Source: Amphimedon queenslandica
Lineage: Eukaryota; Porifera; Demospongiae; Haplosclerida; Niphatidae
Reading direction: 5' to 3'
Length of the DNA: 64,000 nucleotides
Assembly (NCBI RefSeq): GCF_000090795.2
Contig: NW_003546684.1
Span: 2,857-66,856 of the forward strand
The first letter of the stretch is position 1; every line of letters starts with the position of its first letter. The notes below the pieces were generated by a model that was given only the letters and a program-made list of their open reading frames with translations, searched no databases and was not told the DNA's origin. Shown piece by piece: positions 1 to 11,693 of the stretch. The translations under genes and the position numbers were made by a program.

Positions 1-1715
1 GCATAATGATGCCATTTATTGGTTTACAGGGCTTGAGAAGGAAATCAGCTACTTCTGACAAATTTTTCTTAACCACTGCATTTAACTTTCAACCTTGATG
101 TAGCACTAGCTAATAATTTTATTAAGCACATCATTGCTGTTTTTTGGACTTTTGATGTAAAACCTTGGAGTTTCCAGCTGAAAACCTTCAGTCCCACCCC
201 CTCATTAAGTATGCAGAAAGTATGTTTAGCTGATTATCTCTGTAGTTGTTCATTCAAATTTAATACTTTTATTTTTCAAAAAAAGTAAATTTGCATACCT
301 ACCTGCTGATACCAGACAACAATCGGAATTGCACTGCTAACAGACTTTTAAAAAATATTACCATTATCCAACTACAATGAGCCAATAGGTAAATTTCTCA
401 TCCCTGGATCAAGTGAAGAACAACTTTGCCTAGACAGCTTTTGGCTTTTCTAGCATTGTGGCATCAGTTCATGGACTGCTATCGCATTATAGTATTAAAG
501 AATAGTTATTTTAGGTAACAAAAACAATTACAACATTATAAAAAGAACACAAAAATGCAAGTTTATGTACAGTGTCCTAATTTTGAAAGACAGCAAGCCT
601 ATAAACATGAAAAGAAATGTAAATAGGGAAAATGTATAATTGACCTCACTTGAATGCAAGACTCATTGATGACCTCAGTATCTCCTAAGCTTGATGCATC
701 AAGAAAATGGTGACACTAAAGAGATAGAGAAACAAAAAGAGGAAAGAGAGGAAGGTGTACAGCACTGAATTGTTATTACAAAGGTAATAGTAATGGCAAT
801 GGTAACTGTATTGCCATCTGTGCTCAGAAGGCAATGTCATTGTTAATGGGTTTATGTGAGACATAATGAAGAATACATGTATAGTCAGTGACATAGGCCT
901 GTGACAATTACCATTACAGTTACTCAGTAATCAATTGACTCAAATACATGTACATGTACACAACATACCACTTACCATTGCATTAGTGCATATTAATCTC
1001 AACACATCATTTTCTCTAAGTAATAAGTTAATGTCCATGGAACAAACTGTTTATTGATTATGAGTAGTTAACGGCACTAAAAGAGAGAGATAAAAGAGAT
1101 GGTAATGTTAAGTAATTTTGATGTTTAAACATTGTACTTGTTTAAATTGGACATGCTCTGAATATTCTTAGCATTTTGTCTTAATTCCATTCTCCTGTAC
1201 AATAAATGATACATCAATTATTACTGACCAAAGGACACTCACTATCTCTCATTTACTGTACATGTGTACATGCACTGAATAAAACATGCACTGTATTGTG
1301 AATTGTGTCTTACCATCATGTTGTTAGGATAGTTCTGCTCCCACATCTTTTGCCGGAAATGGAATCTTGATTCTTGACACGCAATGTGTCTGTGATTCAA
1401 AAATGTACTATAATAATAAATAATATAAAAAACATGACATTGATGTACATGTGTTAACACAAGCTTATAGTATCAGTAAGGAACTGTATTATACACAAGA
1501 AGACAAAGAACATAAGAGATAGGAGAATCCTATATAGGAAGAAAAGAGAAAGAGCAAAAGTTAGATGTACATGTACACATACTAGGAGGAGAGAAGGCAA
1601 AAGAGAGGAAGAAATGTCAATACGAGACAAATTAAGATATACAAGAATAGGGGTCAAGGAACACAACGATGAGAATAGAGAAATGCAGTACCAATAAGGA
1701 TGGGCAATATATCAG
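1..1715. other. AT-rich sequence with no supported gene
   Basis: Only short open frames rich in Tyr, Phe and Leu are present, and none has a recognisable motif. On the minus strand near 1316-1397 a short frame lies between a plausible acceptor and a GTAAGA donor, so it could be an orphan exon. No partner exon was convincing. Confidence 0.5.
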
Positions 1716-1936
1716 TACCTTAAGGTTACTTTTAAATGCGGGTACTATTAATTGCGAATTTTGCGTTTGGGTTAAAAATCGCAATTATTAATACGCGCAA
1801 TTATTAATAATGACATCATGATGCCATATAACTATTAGTAATAATTACTTAATCGCAATTTTTAATACCAGCAAAATCTACCTTGGGCTAAAATCGCAAA
1901 AATTTAGTACCCGCAATTAAAAGTCACTCTAAGGTA
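1716..1936. mobile_element. MITE with TACCTTA-type inverted ends
   Basis: The left end starts TACCTTAAGGTTACTTTTAA. The right end is its near reverse complement, ending CACTCTAAGGTA. The inverted ends run for about 40 bases each and the element is 221 bp. It carries no coding sequence. TA-type ends suggest mobilisation by a Tc1/mariner- or PIF-like transposase; that is inference. Confidence 0.75.
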
Positions 1937-2772
1937 TTTAGTAACTATCATGATAATATTGTAGCTAACAGAATATAATCATTTCTAGGCTATACATGTG
2001 AGTGGTACATGTAATCAAATATCGTAACCCTTAGCACAAGTGTGATGTAAAAGGTACCACTACTAATTTAGACTAAGTTACATGTACTGTGTTGAATTTT
2101 CTAGGCTAGGAACCATTACAAAGGATCATTGTTATTGTAACAGCTTTGATGAACACAATTATTAGTAATTATTGTGATATCAAAATGAGATATTGTGCTG
2201 GTAAAACAACATTCAATATTTCCACCCTTAAGTACTTATTAACAACACACGTACATGTCAAGATTGCGTATTATTCAGTATACTATTACAAGATGCATAA
2301 ACAGCTATAAGGATTATTATAATACCACATTGCAAGTTAGCTTAGACTGCATGATTGATGGCTGCTTGTAAATCTTATGCACACAGACACAAACCATATG
2401 GTGCACAGACACAACACCCTGGGGCAATAGTAATGATTACAGGGTACTAAGTAAAGTAGCATAATAGTAAAAGCAAGAGTTTTTGTGAACATCAGGAAGT
2501 AATTCAGTATAATGTAATTCCCATAATACAACACAGACTGGTATTACATGTATAGCAATATGCTATGAGTGACAACAACAAGTATAGCTGGAAACAACTA
2601 ATCAATGCAGAGGCTTTTCATCCTGTGCCCGATGACTGATGCCTTTCTAAAAAACTTCATGCCGGCAAAAAAATCCAATGCACAGACACCTTAAAACCAC
2701 TTAAATTACAACATTATTTTTTTATTAATAACAATGGCTTATTGTAATAGTAACAGTAATATGCTTTACTGC

Positions 2773-2841
<69 letters not shown>

Positions 2842-3310
2842 TATTATTATTATTATTATTATTTCAACTGTAAAAACATAATATGCATGGACAAGGACTA
2901 AGGAACAATATCAAATGAACAGTTAAATACTGGCTGCAACTTGTACAGCAACCATAAGTACTAATAGCTCGACTAATAGTAATGGATTATGTATATATGT
3001 ATATATTCAGTAATTGACTACTGGATAATGTTTATATACATGTAAGCCTACTAGATACTAACCAGTACTCCATCGACTTCGTGATTTAAAAAACCATGAT
3101 CCACTGAGCTGCCTTTCTTGATGTTTCAGGCTTTCAGCCTCCTGAGCGAGCTCCTGAGTGAGCCTCCATAGCTCCTTGACATCCCTCCCCCTTATTCATT
3201 AATCATTAATTAAGCTAAACTACTTATTATTCATAGTGTCTATCCCTATGGATAGTTTCCAGGAACAGTTACACCTAACTCCGGACAACTATCCAGGAAT
3301 AATGCGCTAA
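1937..3310. other. Intergenic sequence with no supported gene
   Basis: It contains an AAT/ATT microsatellite (2773-2863). A possible minus-strand exon near 3068-3180 can be read as a helical peptide containing LTQELAQEAESLKHQERQL, followed by a GTTAGT donor. I found no start, partner exon or family match, so it is not called as a gene. Confidence 0.45.
2773..2863. repeat. (AAT)n followed directly by (ATT)n microsatellite
   Basis: About twenty AAT units are followed immediately by about eight ATT units. The two halves are complementary, so the tract can fold back on itself. Confidence 0.95.
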
Positions 3311-3437
3311 CCGGGTGTGACTTCATGTTCATCATGAAATTTAATTATTTTAAGAAAGATTACACAAGAATAATAATTATGATATCTAAATGTATTATGT
3401 ACTAATTTTTTATGAAGTAAAAAATAATGTTAGTTAG

Positions 3438-5175
3438 TTATTGTGTACTTTGCGGCAACTTGCACACATTCATTAAATTTTTGTAGAGACTCTTTAAAGG
3501 AGATCCGGTTACCATCATACGTACCTTGTCAAATTCTGATTCTTTCAAGCCAGCACAAAGCATGCAGACTTTACCATCAAACATAACAGCAGGAGAAGTA
3601 AAATCAAGCGGACGTTTGAGGAAGTCATTCAGTTTCATTGCCTCATAGTACACACATTGCCACATTGAGAAAGAGTGGAGGTTGTCAAGCTGGTGATCAG
3701 TAAACTGTCTTTTACCCTGAAAATGACACTGGTGAATCAACTCTCTTGCTATGTACCTTCCTTCCTCACTTGAACAAATTACAAAACAAAAGAGAAGAGA
3801 ATCAATCTGTTGCCAAGTAAGGTCCTCAGCATTCCTGCTCCAGTAATGCAAGGACAGTGCAACCAGCTTCCATTTATCTTCAAACTGGCCCAATTCATCA
3901 GGTAAGACTTCAAATATATAACAAAGCGTCTCAAATTGATCTAGACCTTGATGCTCCAATTTGATTGGCCCAACAGAAATATGTTGCATGTCATTGCCAA
4001 CACGCATTATTTCTTTAACTTTTTGTTCCTTTAGATAAGGTTTTAATAAGCCATACAAGTGCCTCCTTAGAGGTAAACCAATCTTCATTGATGATTCTTT
4101 TTTAGGATTATCTATGGTAGCTGGTAGCCATATGCATTTGTTTAGAATCATTGGATCTAGCACTGAGGTTGAGAAGCATCCAGCACGATATTGCTCAAGT
4201 ATCCATGAAGGCAATGGTGTCCCGGTGGCTGTTTCCAGTTCTGTGTTCTTCATAGCATCTTCCATGCTTATTGCATCAACCGTGTACATTTCTTTTGCCT
4301 TGTGAAAGTTTTCTCGAATGATTGCTACACTTTCATGCAGCCTTGAAGGAACATGACAAGAAGAATTCTTCCACCGATGAAGATGAACGAATATAATCTA
4401 CCACATCAAATATCCTGTTACTGCTCCCACTTGTTCGTCTCGCACGGCCAAACCTCCCTCTTGTTGCAAAAATGCTCGACGATGATCCTTTGTTGATTAC
4501 TGCCATTACATCATGCTCTACACTTTCAGAAATAAAATCATTGCTAGCAAGGGCAGGTATGAGGTAAACAATATCAGGGTTACGAAAAATTGAAGCGAAA
4601 TCAGTCCAGTTGTAAATGTTTCCAGTAATGCAACACTTAGTACAATCGAACGATTGAAAAGGTATGTAGCCACCTTCAACGTTGTATAAGAAAAAATCAG
4701 AATCATTGGAAAGAACTGGACATTTATAATAATTAGCTATAGATGCAGTCAAACTATCTGCATCTCCATCAGCAACGATAAAGGGAACTTTCATTTGTCT
4801 TAATACCTCTGACATTACTATTCTAGCAAAAATTGGTATGCAAGAGCAGTCAGAAATGCAGTCAGTCAGTAGGTAAGATGAAATTTTGTCCACAGTCATT
4901 CTTCTCCTTACTAGAGTCTGCTTCTTTTCCCCTTTGTAGTCCACACCATCAAATACGAAAATCGGTTCTATATTGGATTTGCGCAGGTTTGTAACGAAAT
5001 CAATACATTTATGCTCCAGCTCTTTATACTGCCCTCCATTTTTCCAGTCGAGTTCCCTGTAAAGACGGTAGCAAGCAGCCATTCCATCTATTAATAGTGG
5101 CCCCTGAATACCTCTACCTATTTGCGTCAAATTACCGGATTTGAGCATATAACTTTGAAAGTCTCTGATGCCCAT
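3438..5175 (-). pseudogene. ASTE1/asteroid-like XPG-family nuclease, copy A (frameshifted)
   Basis: This is a relative of protein asteroid homolog 1, a FEN1/XPG-fold structure-specific nuclease family. The N-terminal half reads from MGIRDFQSYM (start 5175) and keeps the XPG-N motif FVFDGVDYKGEK and the XPG-I motifs VADGDADSLTA and SNDSDFF. The C-terminal half is a second frame (4289-3438) that aligns throughout with copy C. The frames are split near 4290-4345, where copy A carries a net 4-base insertion relative to copy C. I see no convincing intron there, so this is a broken gene or an assembly error. Its start faces the start of a truncated EI24 copy 94 bp away. Confidence 0.75.
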
Positions 5176-5268
5176 TTCGCCCCTCTTTCTTTTACCTAAT
5201 TTTACAAAAATTAATCCTAGCCACACCCTCTACCCTTAATTTTAACACCCACGCCCATTTAAAAAATA

Positions 5269-6186
5269 ATGTCGAACTCTAACGATGAAATGCATTTCTC
5301 TGCTTCTCTTTCTACTCTGTTCTTTGAAGGAATACTGTCTTTTCTTCGTGGGATCAAAGACGTGATACTAGGCTGTGTATTTGCCTTGAGCATTGTTTAT
5401 AAGTGAGAAATAAACTAGTTATAAAGTGTGAATTAATCAGGATTAATAATGAGTAGTATTATAATTTTACCTACCATGGATTTTACATGTTTTGGGGTCC
5501 CTTCTATTAGGAATAGTAAAATAAGAAGCAAAGTGGGCCTATCATTCATATTAAATGGATTCATTCTAGCTGTGAGTGATCAAGTAATCATGACGTAACC
5601 ACTCACCCTCCCCCTTCTCCCTCTTCCTTAATTTTTTATAGTCAAGTATACTCTTGTTTGAACATGTTGTTTTACCGGTAGTATTGCTACTGACCAGCTG
5701 GACATTAGGTAAAAGTAAGGGAGACAGAGGAAAGAGACATTCTGTAGTATTATTGATAATTAATCAATTTGGAAGCAATTGATTTGGCAACTGGAGAATT
5801 GCCAAAATATTAAAGAAACACTAACTGATTTTCCTATCTTCTATTTTATCTTTCTTTTCTTTTATAGGTTTTTTTGGTAAGGATTTAACTTCTGAGCAGT
5901 TGTCTTGGTTGGAGTCGTTGCTCTCTTACACTTTCACTGGTCTATGGATGTTACCAATGTTCCTCATTTGTACTCCAATATACAGCATATGGTTCAGGGT
6001 ATGACATGATTTTTTTAATAAAGAAAGTCCTTTTTTTCTATTTAGGAGATTGCAATTGAAGCAAATGATCAAGCAGCGAAATCACTTAAGAAGAAGCCAT
6101 CAAGGTGAGAAGTTAATCAAGAGATTCCTTACAATTATAACTTGCAGGTGGAATTTCAAATTAATGATTACCGATATCCTCTATGA
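5269..6186 (+). pseudogene. EI24-like gene, truncated duplicate (5' exons only)
   Basis: Exons 1-5 match the complete EI24 gene downstream with the same lengths and phases: 5269-5402, 5511-5571, 5642-5708, 5868-5998 and 6046-6104. Exon 6 starts at 6148 and follows EI24 to about 6185. The sequence then switches abruptly into antisense ASTE1 sequence. The encoded part holds the RGIKD start and the conserved LSWLESLLSYTFTGLWMLP segment but lacks the second half of the membrane protein. All splice sites up to the break look intact, so it may still be transcribed. A functional product is unlikely. Confidence 0.85.
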
Positions 6187-6189
6187 TAT

Positions 6190-7179
6190 CCTCTCACGAT
6201 ATTGCTCGAGTATTCATGAAGGCAGTGGTGTCCCATTGGCTGTCTTTAACTCTGTGCTCTTTCTGGCATCATCTATGCTTATTTTATCAATGCTGTACAT
6301 TTCTTTTGCCTTGTCAAAGTTTTCTCTGATAGCCATCACTTGCTCTGACTTGCAGGAGCTAGAGAGGTAGGAGAGGAATTCCTCAACTGATGAGAAAGAA
6401 GCAATGCAAGCAACCAATTCATCGCTATAAATAGTATGACCTCTCCTACCTCCTGCCTCTGCCTCTGCCCCTCCATCAATGACTGAGGTAATCACATCTC
6501 GTCTTATTTCTGGAGACTTAAGGAAATCATTGCCAATCAGTGCCGGTATCAGGTAAATAATCTCAGGGTCACGGAATGTTGCAGAAAAATTGCTTGAATG
6601 GTAAATTTTTCCATATATTGGTTTTGACTCCCAATAGAAGTACTCAAAAGGCATGTAACCGCCTTTAACATTGAAAATGTAATAATCGGAATCACTAGAG
6701 AGGACCGGGTAGCCATAAAAGTTTGCTATGGACGCAGTCAAATTATCTGCATCTCCATCAGCAACAATAAAGGGAATCCTAAATTCTTTTAGTACCTCCA
6801 TAAAGACTACTTTAGCAAAGGCTGGCAAACATGAACGACCATCTTTAGGATAACTACCATACAAAAGGCAGGACGAAACGCATTCTGCTGTCTCCTTTCT
6901 CCTCTTTAGGATAACTGGGCCTTTCTCTCCTTCGTAATCCACACCATCAAACACAAGAATAGGCTCTATACCGGATTCTTTTAGGTTGGTCAAGAAAGCC
7001 CTACATTTCTGATCAAGCTCTTCGTACTGGCCGCCATATTTCCAGTCTATCCCGTCATAAAGAGAGTAACAGCAGCTCATGGCGTCTATCAGCAAAGGGC
7101 CTGTTAGTGGAGGATCTTTTCCTATCTCTTTCCATTTGTAATTCTTTTTAATGTAGGTTGTAAGGCCCCAAATACCCAT
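6190..7179 (-). pseudogene. ASTE1/asteroid-like nuclease, copy B (C-terminal half missing)
   Basis: The frame starts at MGIWGLTTYIKKNYKWKEIG (7179) and contains the XPG-N motif FVFDGVDYEGEK and the XPG-I motifs VADGDADNLTA and SSDSDYY. It runs about 320 residues and stops soon after the segment ATGTPLPS-like in copies A and C (here TANGTPLPS), where the sequence joins a truncated EI24 copy. The family is normally about 580-680 residues, so the asteroid C-terminal region is absent. It is more diverged from copies A and C than they are from each other. The catalytic-side acids remain, so a short protein is conceivable. Confidence 0.75.
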
Positions 7180-7376
7180 GATGTGCTTGAATTTCAAAAA
7201 TGCAGATCAGCCACACCCTTCAACAAGCCACGCCTTAAACTGTTGACTTCATGTTCATCATGAAATTTAATTATTTTAAGAAAGATTACACAACAAGAAT
7301 AATAATTATGATATCTAAATGTATTATGTACTCTATAATAAGTATTATTTATGAAGTAAAAAATAATGTTAGTTAG

Positions 7377-9113
7377 TTATTGTGTACTTTGCGGCAACTT
7401 GCACACATTCATTAAATTTTTGTAGAGACACTCTAAAGGAGATCCAGTTACCATCATGCTTGCTTTGATGCCATCAAATTCTATTTCTCCCAAGCAAGCA
7501 CAAAACATGCAGATTTTACCATCAAACATAACTGGAGAAGTAAAGTCAAGAGGACGCTTGAGGAAGTCATTCAGTTTCATTGCCTCGTAGTATACACATT
7601 GCCACATTGAAAAAGAGTGTAGGCAGTCAAGCTGATGATCAGTAAACTGTCTTGACCTTGTTGTGTTAGACTCACTTATGACATCTCTTCCTGCATCTCT
7701 TCCTTCCTCACTTGAACAAATTACAAAACAAAAGAGAAGAGCATCAATGTGTTGCTGAGTAAGGCCCTCAGCATTCCTGCTCCAGTAATGCAAGGACAGT
7801 GCAACCAGCTTCCATTTATCTTCAAACTGGTCTAATTCATCAGGCGAGACTCCAAATATACCACAAAGATCTGAACTTTGACAGTCCTCCAATCTCGCTG
7901 GCCCAACAGAAATATATCTCATGTCATTACGGCCAACACGCATTCCTTCTTTAATTTTTTGTTCCTTTAGGTAAGGTTTTAATAAACCATACAAGTGTTG
8001 TCTTAAAGGTACACCAATTTTCATAGAGGAATTTTTCCAGGGATTATCTACAGTAGTTGGTAGCATACATTCATTGAGAATCATTGGATCTAGCACTGAG
8101 GTTGAGAAGCATCCAGCACGATATTGCTCAAGTATCCATGAAGGTAGTGGTGTCCCAATGGCTGTTTCAAGTACTGTGCTCTTCATAGCATCTTCCATGC
8201 TTATTTTATCAATGGTGTACATTTCTTTTGCCTTGTGAAAGTTTTCTCTAATGACTGCTTCACTTTCAGCCTTGCAGGGACAAGACAAGAAGAATTCCTC
8301 CACCGACGAAAATGAACGGATATAATTCACGACATCAAATATTTTGTTACTGCTCCCACTTGTTCGTCTTGCACGGCTAAACCTCCCTCTTGTTGCAAAA
8401 ATGCTTGAAAATGATCTTGGGTTAATTGCTGCCATTACATCCTGCTGTACACTTTCAGAAATAAAATCATTGCTAGCAAGAGCAGGTATGAGATAAACAA
8501 TATCGGGGTCACGAAAAGTTGAAACGAAATCAGTCCAGTAGTAAATCTGCCCAGTAATGTGATGCTTACAATCAAACGACTCAAAAGGTATGTAGCCACC
8601 TTCAACGTTGAATACGAAAAAATCAGAATCATTGGAGAGAACTGGACATCCATGATAATTAGCTATAGATGCAGTCAAACTATCTGAATCTCCATCGGCA
8701 ACAATAAAAGGAACATTCATTTCTCTTATTGCCTCTGACATTACTAGCCTAGCAAAAATTGGTAGACAAGAAGAGTCGGTAATGCGACCAGTCAAAAGGT
8801 AAGAAGAAATTTTCTCTATACCATCCTTTTTCCTTTTTACCAGAGTTGCCCCTTTTTCCCCTTTGTAGTCCACACCATCAAATACAAAAATTGGTTCTAT
8901 ATTGGATTTGCGCAGGTTTGTAACCAAATCGATGCATTTTTGCTCAAGCTCTTTGTATTGTCCGCCATGTTTCCAGTCGATGTCATCGTAAAGGCAGTAG
9001 CAGATACCCATTGCATCTATCACCAGTGGTCCACTTAGCTGCGGAGCATCTTTGCCTATCTCTTTCCAATTGTAGGAGTTGAGCATGTAAGTTTTAAAGC
9101 CTCTAATGCCCAT
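7377..9113 (-). CDS. ASTE1-like: ASTE1/asteroid-like XPG-family nuclease, copy C (complete)
   Basis: This single-exon gene encodes 578 residues counted from MGIRGFKTYM at 9113. An upstream in-frame Met would add eight residues, but MGIRG is the invariant XPG-family start. XPG-N has Asp33 (LVIDAM) and Asp79 (FVFDGVDYKGEK). XPG-I has VADGDSDSLTA (residues 138-148) and SNDSDFF with Asp162 and Asp164, the acids that bind metal in FEN1 relatives. The C-terminal 270 residues match copy A and look like the asteroid-specific region. ASTE1 proteins are known or predicted structure-specific DNA endonucleases linked to DNA-end processing; the role here is inferred. It shares a 262-bp divergent promoter region with EI24. 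Confidence 0.88.
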   Translation of the reverse strand: MGIRGFKTYMLNSYNWKEIGKDAPQLSGPLVIDAMGICYCLYDDIDWKHGGQYKELEQKCIDLVTNLRKSNIEPIFVFDGVDYKGEKGATLVKRKKDGIEKISSYLLTGRITDSSCLPIFARLVMSEAIREMNVPFIVADGDSDSLTASIANYHGCPVLSNDSDFFVFNVEGGYIPFESFDCKHHITGQIYYWTDFVSTFRDPDIVYLIPALASNDFISESVQQDVMAAINPRSFSSIFATRGRFSRARRTSGSSNKIFDVVNYIRSFSSVEEFFLSCPCKAESEAVIRENFHKAKEMYTIDKISMEDAMKSTVLETAIGTPLPSWILEQYRAGCFSTSVLDPMILNECMLPTTVDNPWKNSSMKIGVPLRQHLYGLLKPYLKEQKIKEGMRVGRNDMRYISVGPARLEDCQSSDLCGIFGVSPDELDQFEDKWKLVALSLHYWSRNAEGLTQQHIDALLFCFVICSSEEGRDAGRDVISESNTTRSRQFTDHQLDCLHSFSMWQCVYYEAMKLNDFLKRPLDFTSPVMFDGKICMFCACLGEIEFDGIKASMMVTGSPLECLYKNLMNVCKLPQSTQ

Positions 9114-9374
9114 TTTAACTTCCAGATCTCTTTGCAAACGGATGACTTGACAGTATGACTTTGCAGCAGATTTATTACACCACCAAAGATGGACTATGGT
9201 ATGAAGGGGTGGCAGTACAGCACAGCAAGAAAAACAATTAGATTAATCACCCAGATAACCAGCTATCTATTGTAAAGAATTTTAAAACCATGCAATCACA
9301 ATCATGATGCAATATAGATCTAAACTGCAATAAGACAACGCCTTCATGCACGCCCACATCTTCAGTCAACAACA

Positions 9375-11693
9375 ATGTCTGAAGATGAAAGAAGTTTCTC
9401 TACTTCTCTTTCTACTCTGTTCTTTGAAGGAGTATTATCTTTTCTCCGTGGGATAAAAGACGTGATACTAGGCTGTGTATTTGCCTTAAGCATAGTTTAC
9501 AAGTGAGAAATAGACTAGTTATAAAGTGTGAATTAATCAGTATTGTGGTTGTACTTTATATTTTGGGGTTGCTTGCTATTAGGAATAGTAAAATAAGAAG
9601 CAAAGTGGGCCTATCATTCATATTAAACGGATTCATTCTAGCTGTGAGTGATCAAGTAATCATGACGTAACCACTCACCCTCCCCTTCTCCCCCTCTCTC
9701 TCTTCCTTTATTCTTATTAGTCAAGTATACTCTTGTTTGAACATGTTGTTCTGCCAGTAGTATTGCTACTGACCAGCTGGACATTAGGTAAGAGTAAGGG
9801 AGACAGAGGAAAGGGAAATTCTGTAGTATTATTAATTATTAATCAATTTAGAAGCAATTGATTTGGCAACTGGAAAATTGCCAAAATATTAAAGAAACAC
9901 TTACTGATCTTCCTCTCTTCTATTTTATTTTTCTTTTCTTTTCTAGGTCTCTTTGGTAAGGATTTAACTTCTGAGCAGTTGTCTTGGTTGGAGTCGTTGC
10001 TGTCTTACACATTCACTGGTCTATGGATGTTACCAATGTTCCTCATTTGTACTCCAATAAACAGCATATGGTTCAGGGTATGGCACGATTTTTTAAATAA
10101 AGAAAGTCCTTCTTTTTTCTATTTAGGAGATTGCAATTGAGGCAAATGATCAAGCAGCGAAATCACTTAAGAAGAAGCCATCAAGGTGAGAAGTTAATCA
10201 AGAGATTCCTTACAATTATAACTTGCAGGTGGAATTTCAAATTAATGATTACCGATCTCCTTTATGCAATGGCTATAGAAATAGTCTTCACAATACAAGT
10301 ATACACCCTCTCCTTGCAGTCAAAGATACACTCATTCTTTATGTCATTTATTATTTCATACATTGATCCTTTATTTCATCCATCTCCCCATGTAGTCAAC
10401 GGCAGTAAACTTCTTACCAGTTGGGGGCTCAGCCCTATCATTAATTCACATGTCATTCCTCTATTCACTGTACAGCTTTGAGTACAAGTGGTTCTATCAA
10501 GGTATTAGCACAGTTGGATATACATTATTACTACTCTAAGTTCCATATACATTATTAACTACTCTGCACTCTTGAAAGGTATTACTGTACAGAAGAGGCT
10601 GAGTTACATTGAGCTCCAGTGGCCATATTTCCTTGGATTTGGTCTTGTCCTCTCACTCATCACTTCTGCTCCTCTTCTCTCTCCTTTTGGGGGCAGCCAA
10701 GAAGTGTTAAGACACACAGTGGGAAATACTGTACTAGGGTAAGGAGAGTTTGAACTTTAAAATAGATCAGTTTTCTCTTTTGTAGTACATGCGTCTTTGC
10801 TTTGGCTTTTCCACTTATGATACTGGCATCATTTAGTTGCTCTGCTCCACAAATAAAGTAAGTGCTGGTATTATACATGTACATGTAGGTGCTCATGCAA
10901 CTTCTTGTCAGATGATTCTGAAGTTACTCAAAAATTTGGTCAAACGGGTATTTTTTGTCAAAAATGGCTAGGACAGAATTTGCAATTTTTATTATGTTTT
11001 CTGATGCATATACATGTTTTTATGTTGTGTAGAAAGTTTGAGCTGATTCCGATCAAATTTAGATTTTTTATGAATTTTTAAAGTTGTTCCAAAATTGGGT
11101 CAAAGTCCCTGTACTATAGTACAGGGGCGTCGGCCAAATTTTGCCAAAAATGTTAAGTAGAGAATTCTCAATTTTTATAACATTTTCTGATACATATACA
11201 AGTTCTTATGTTGTGTAGAAAGTTTGAGCTGATTCCAATCAAATTCGGATTTTTTAATGAATTTTTAAAGTTGTTCCAAAATTGGGTCAAAGTCCCTGTA
11301 CTATAGTACAGGGGCGTCGGCCAAATTTTGCCAAAAATGTCAAGTAGAGAATTCTCAATTTTTATAATGTTTTCTGATACATATACATGTACTTATGCTG
11401 TATAGAAAGTTTGAGGTGATTCCAATCAAATTTGGATTTTTTATGACTTTTTAAAGTTGCTCCAAATGCCATGTACGTACTATATTGTAGTGCTTGTCAG
11501 CTCATGAAGCTAATGCTGTTTAGCTCACTTAGTGGGTAACCCTGTATGTATGTACATGTATGTATGTACATGTATTAACTATTATTATTATTTATTTAGT
11601 TTTTATCGTCTCCCCGTTTTCAAACTATCTCGCTTGACGTGTAACAAAGCTTTCAGCCTGCTCCTTCCATCTCCTTCTTCATCATTACACTGA
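9375..11693 (+). CDS. EI24: EI24 (etoposide-induced 2.4) homologue, ER membrane protein
   Basis: Ten exons: 9375-9502, 9583-9643, 9721-9787, 9947-10077, 10127-10185, 10229-10298, 10396-10501, 10579-10738, 10786-10857 and 11600-11693. Joined phases are consistent. Recognisable EI24 blocks are RGIKD near the start, LSWLESLL...FTGLWMLPMF, IALEAND-like IAIEANDQAAKS, LSLIHMSFLYSLYSFEYKWF, SYIELQWPYFLGFGL and the terminal RLPVFKLSRLTCNKAF. EI24 is a multi-spanning ER protein needed for autophagy and growth control in other animals. The protein ends shortly after the last conserved block and lacks the long tail seen in vertebrates. Intron 9 is large and holds the palindromic 187-bp repeat. A truncated copy lies at 5269-6186. 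Confidence 0.92.
10917..11535 (+). repeat. Tandem ~187-bp palindrome-cored repeat in EI24 intron 9
   Basis: About three head-to-tail units share the blocks AAAGTTTGAGCTGATTCC and CAATTTTTATAACATTTTCT. Two carry the perfect 20-bp palindrome CCCTGTACTATAGTACAGGG, at 11107 and 11294 (period 187). The array ends with a tail resembling CAGCTCATGAAGC...TAGCTCACTTAG, which recurs near 51360. Confidence 0.9.

Noticed and set aside
3068-3180. Minus-strand helical peptide with a GTTAGT donor
   Set aside because: No start, partner exon or family was found, and the sequence has CTCAGGAG internal repeats that can open a frame by chance.
6050-6370. 106-codon plus-strand frame across the EI24/ASTE1 junction
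   Set aside because: It begins in an EI24 exon in the wrong frame and continues antisense to ASTE1 copy B, so it is an artefact of the fusion.
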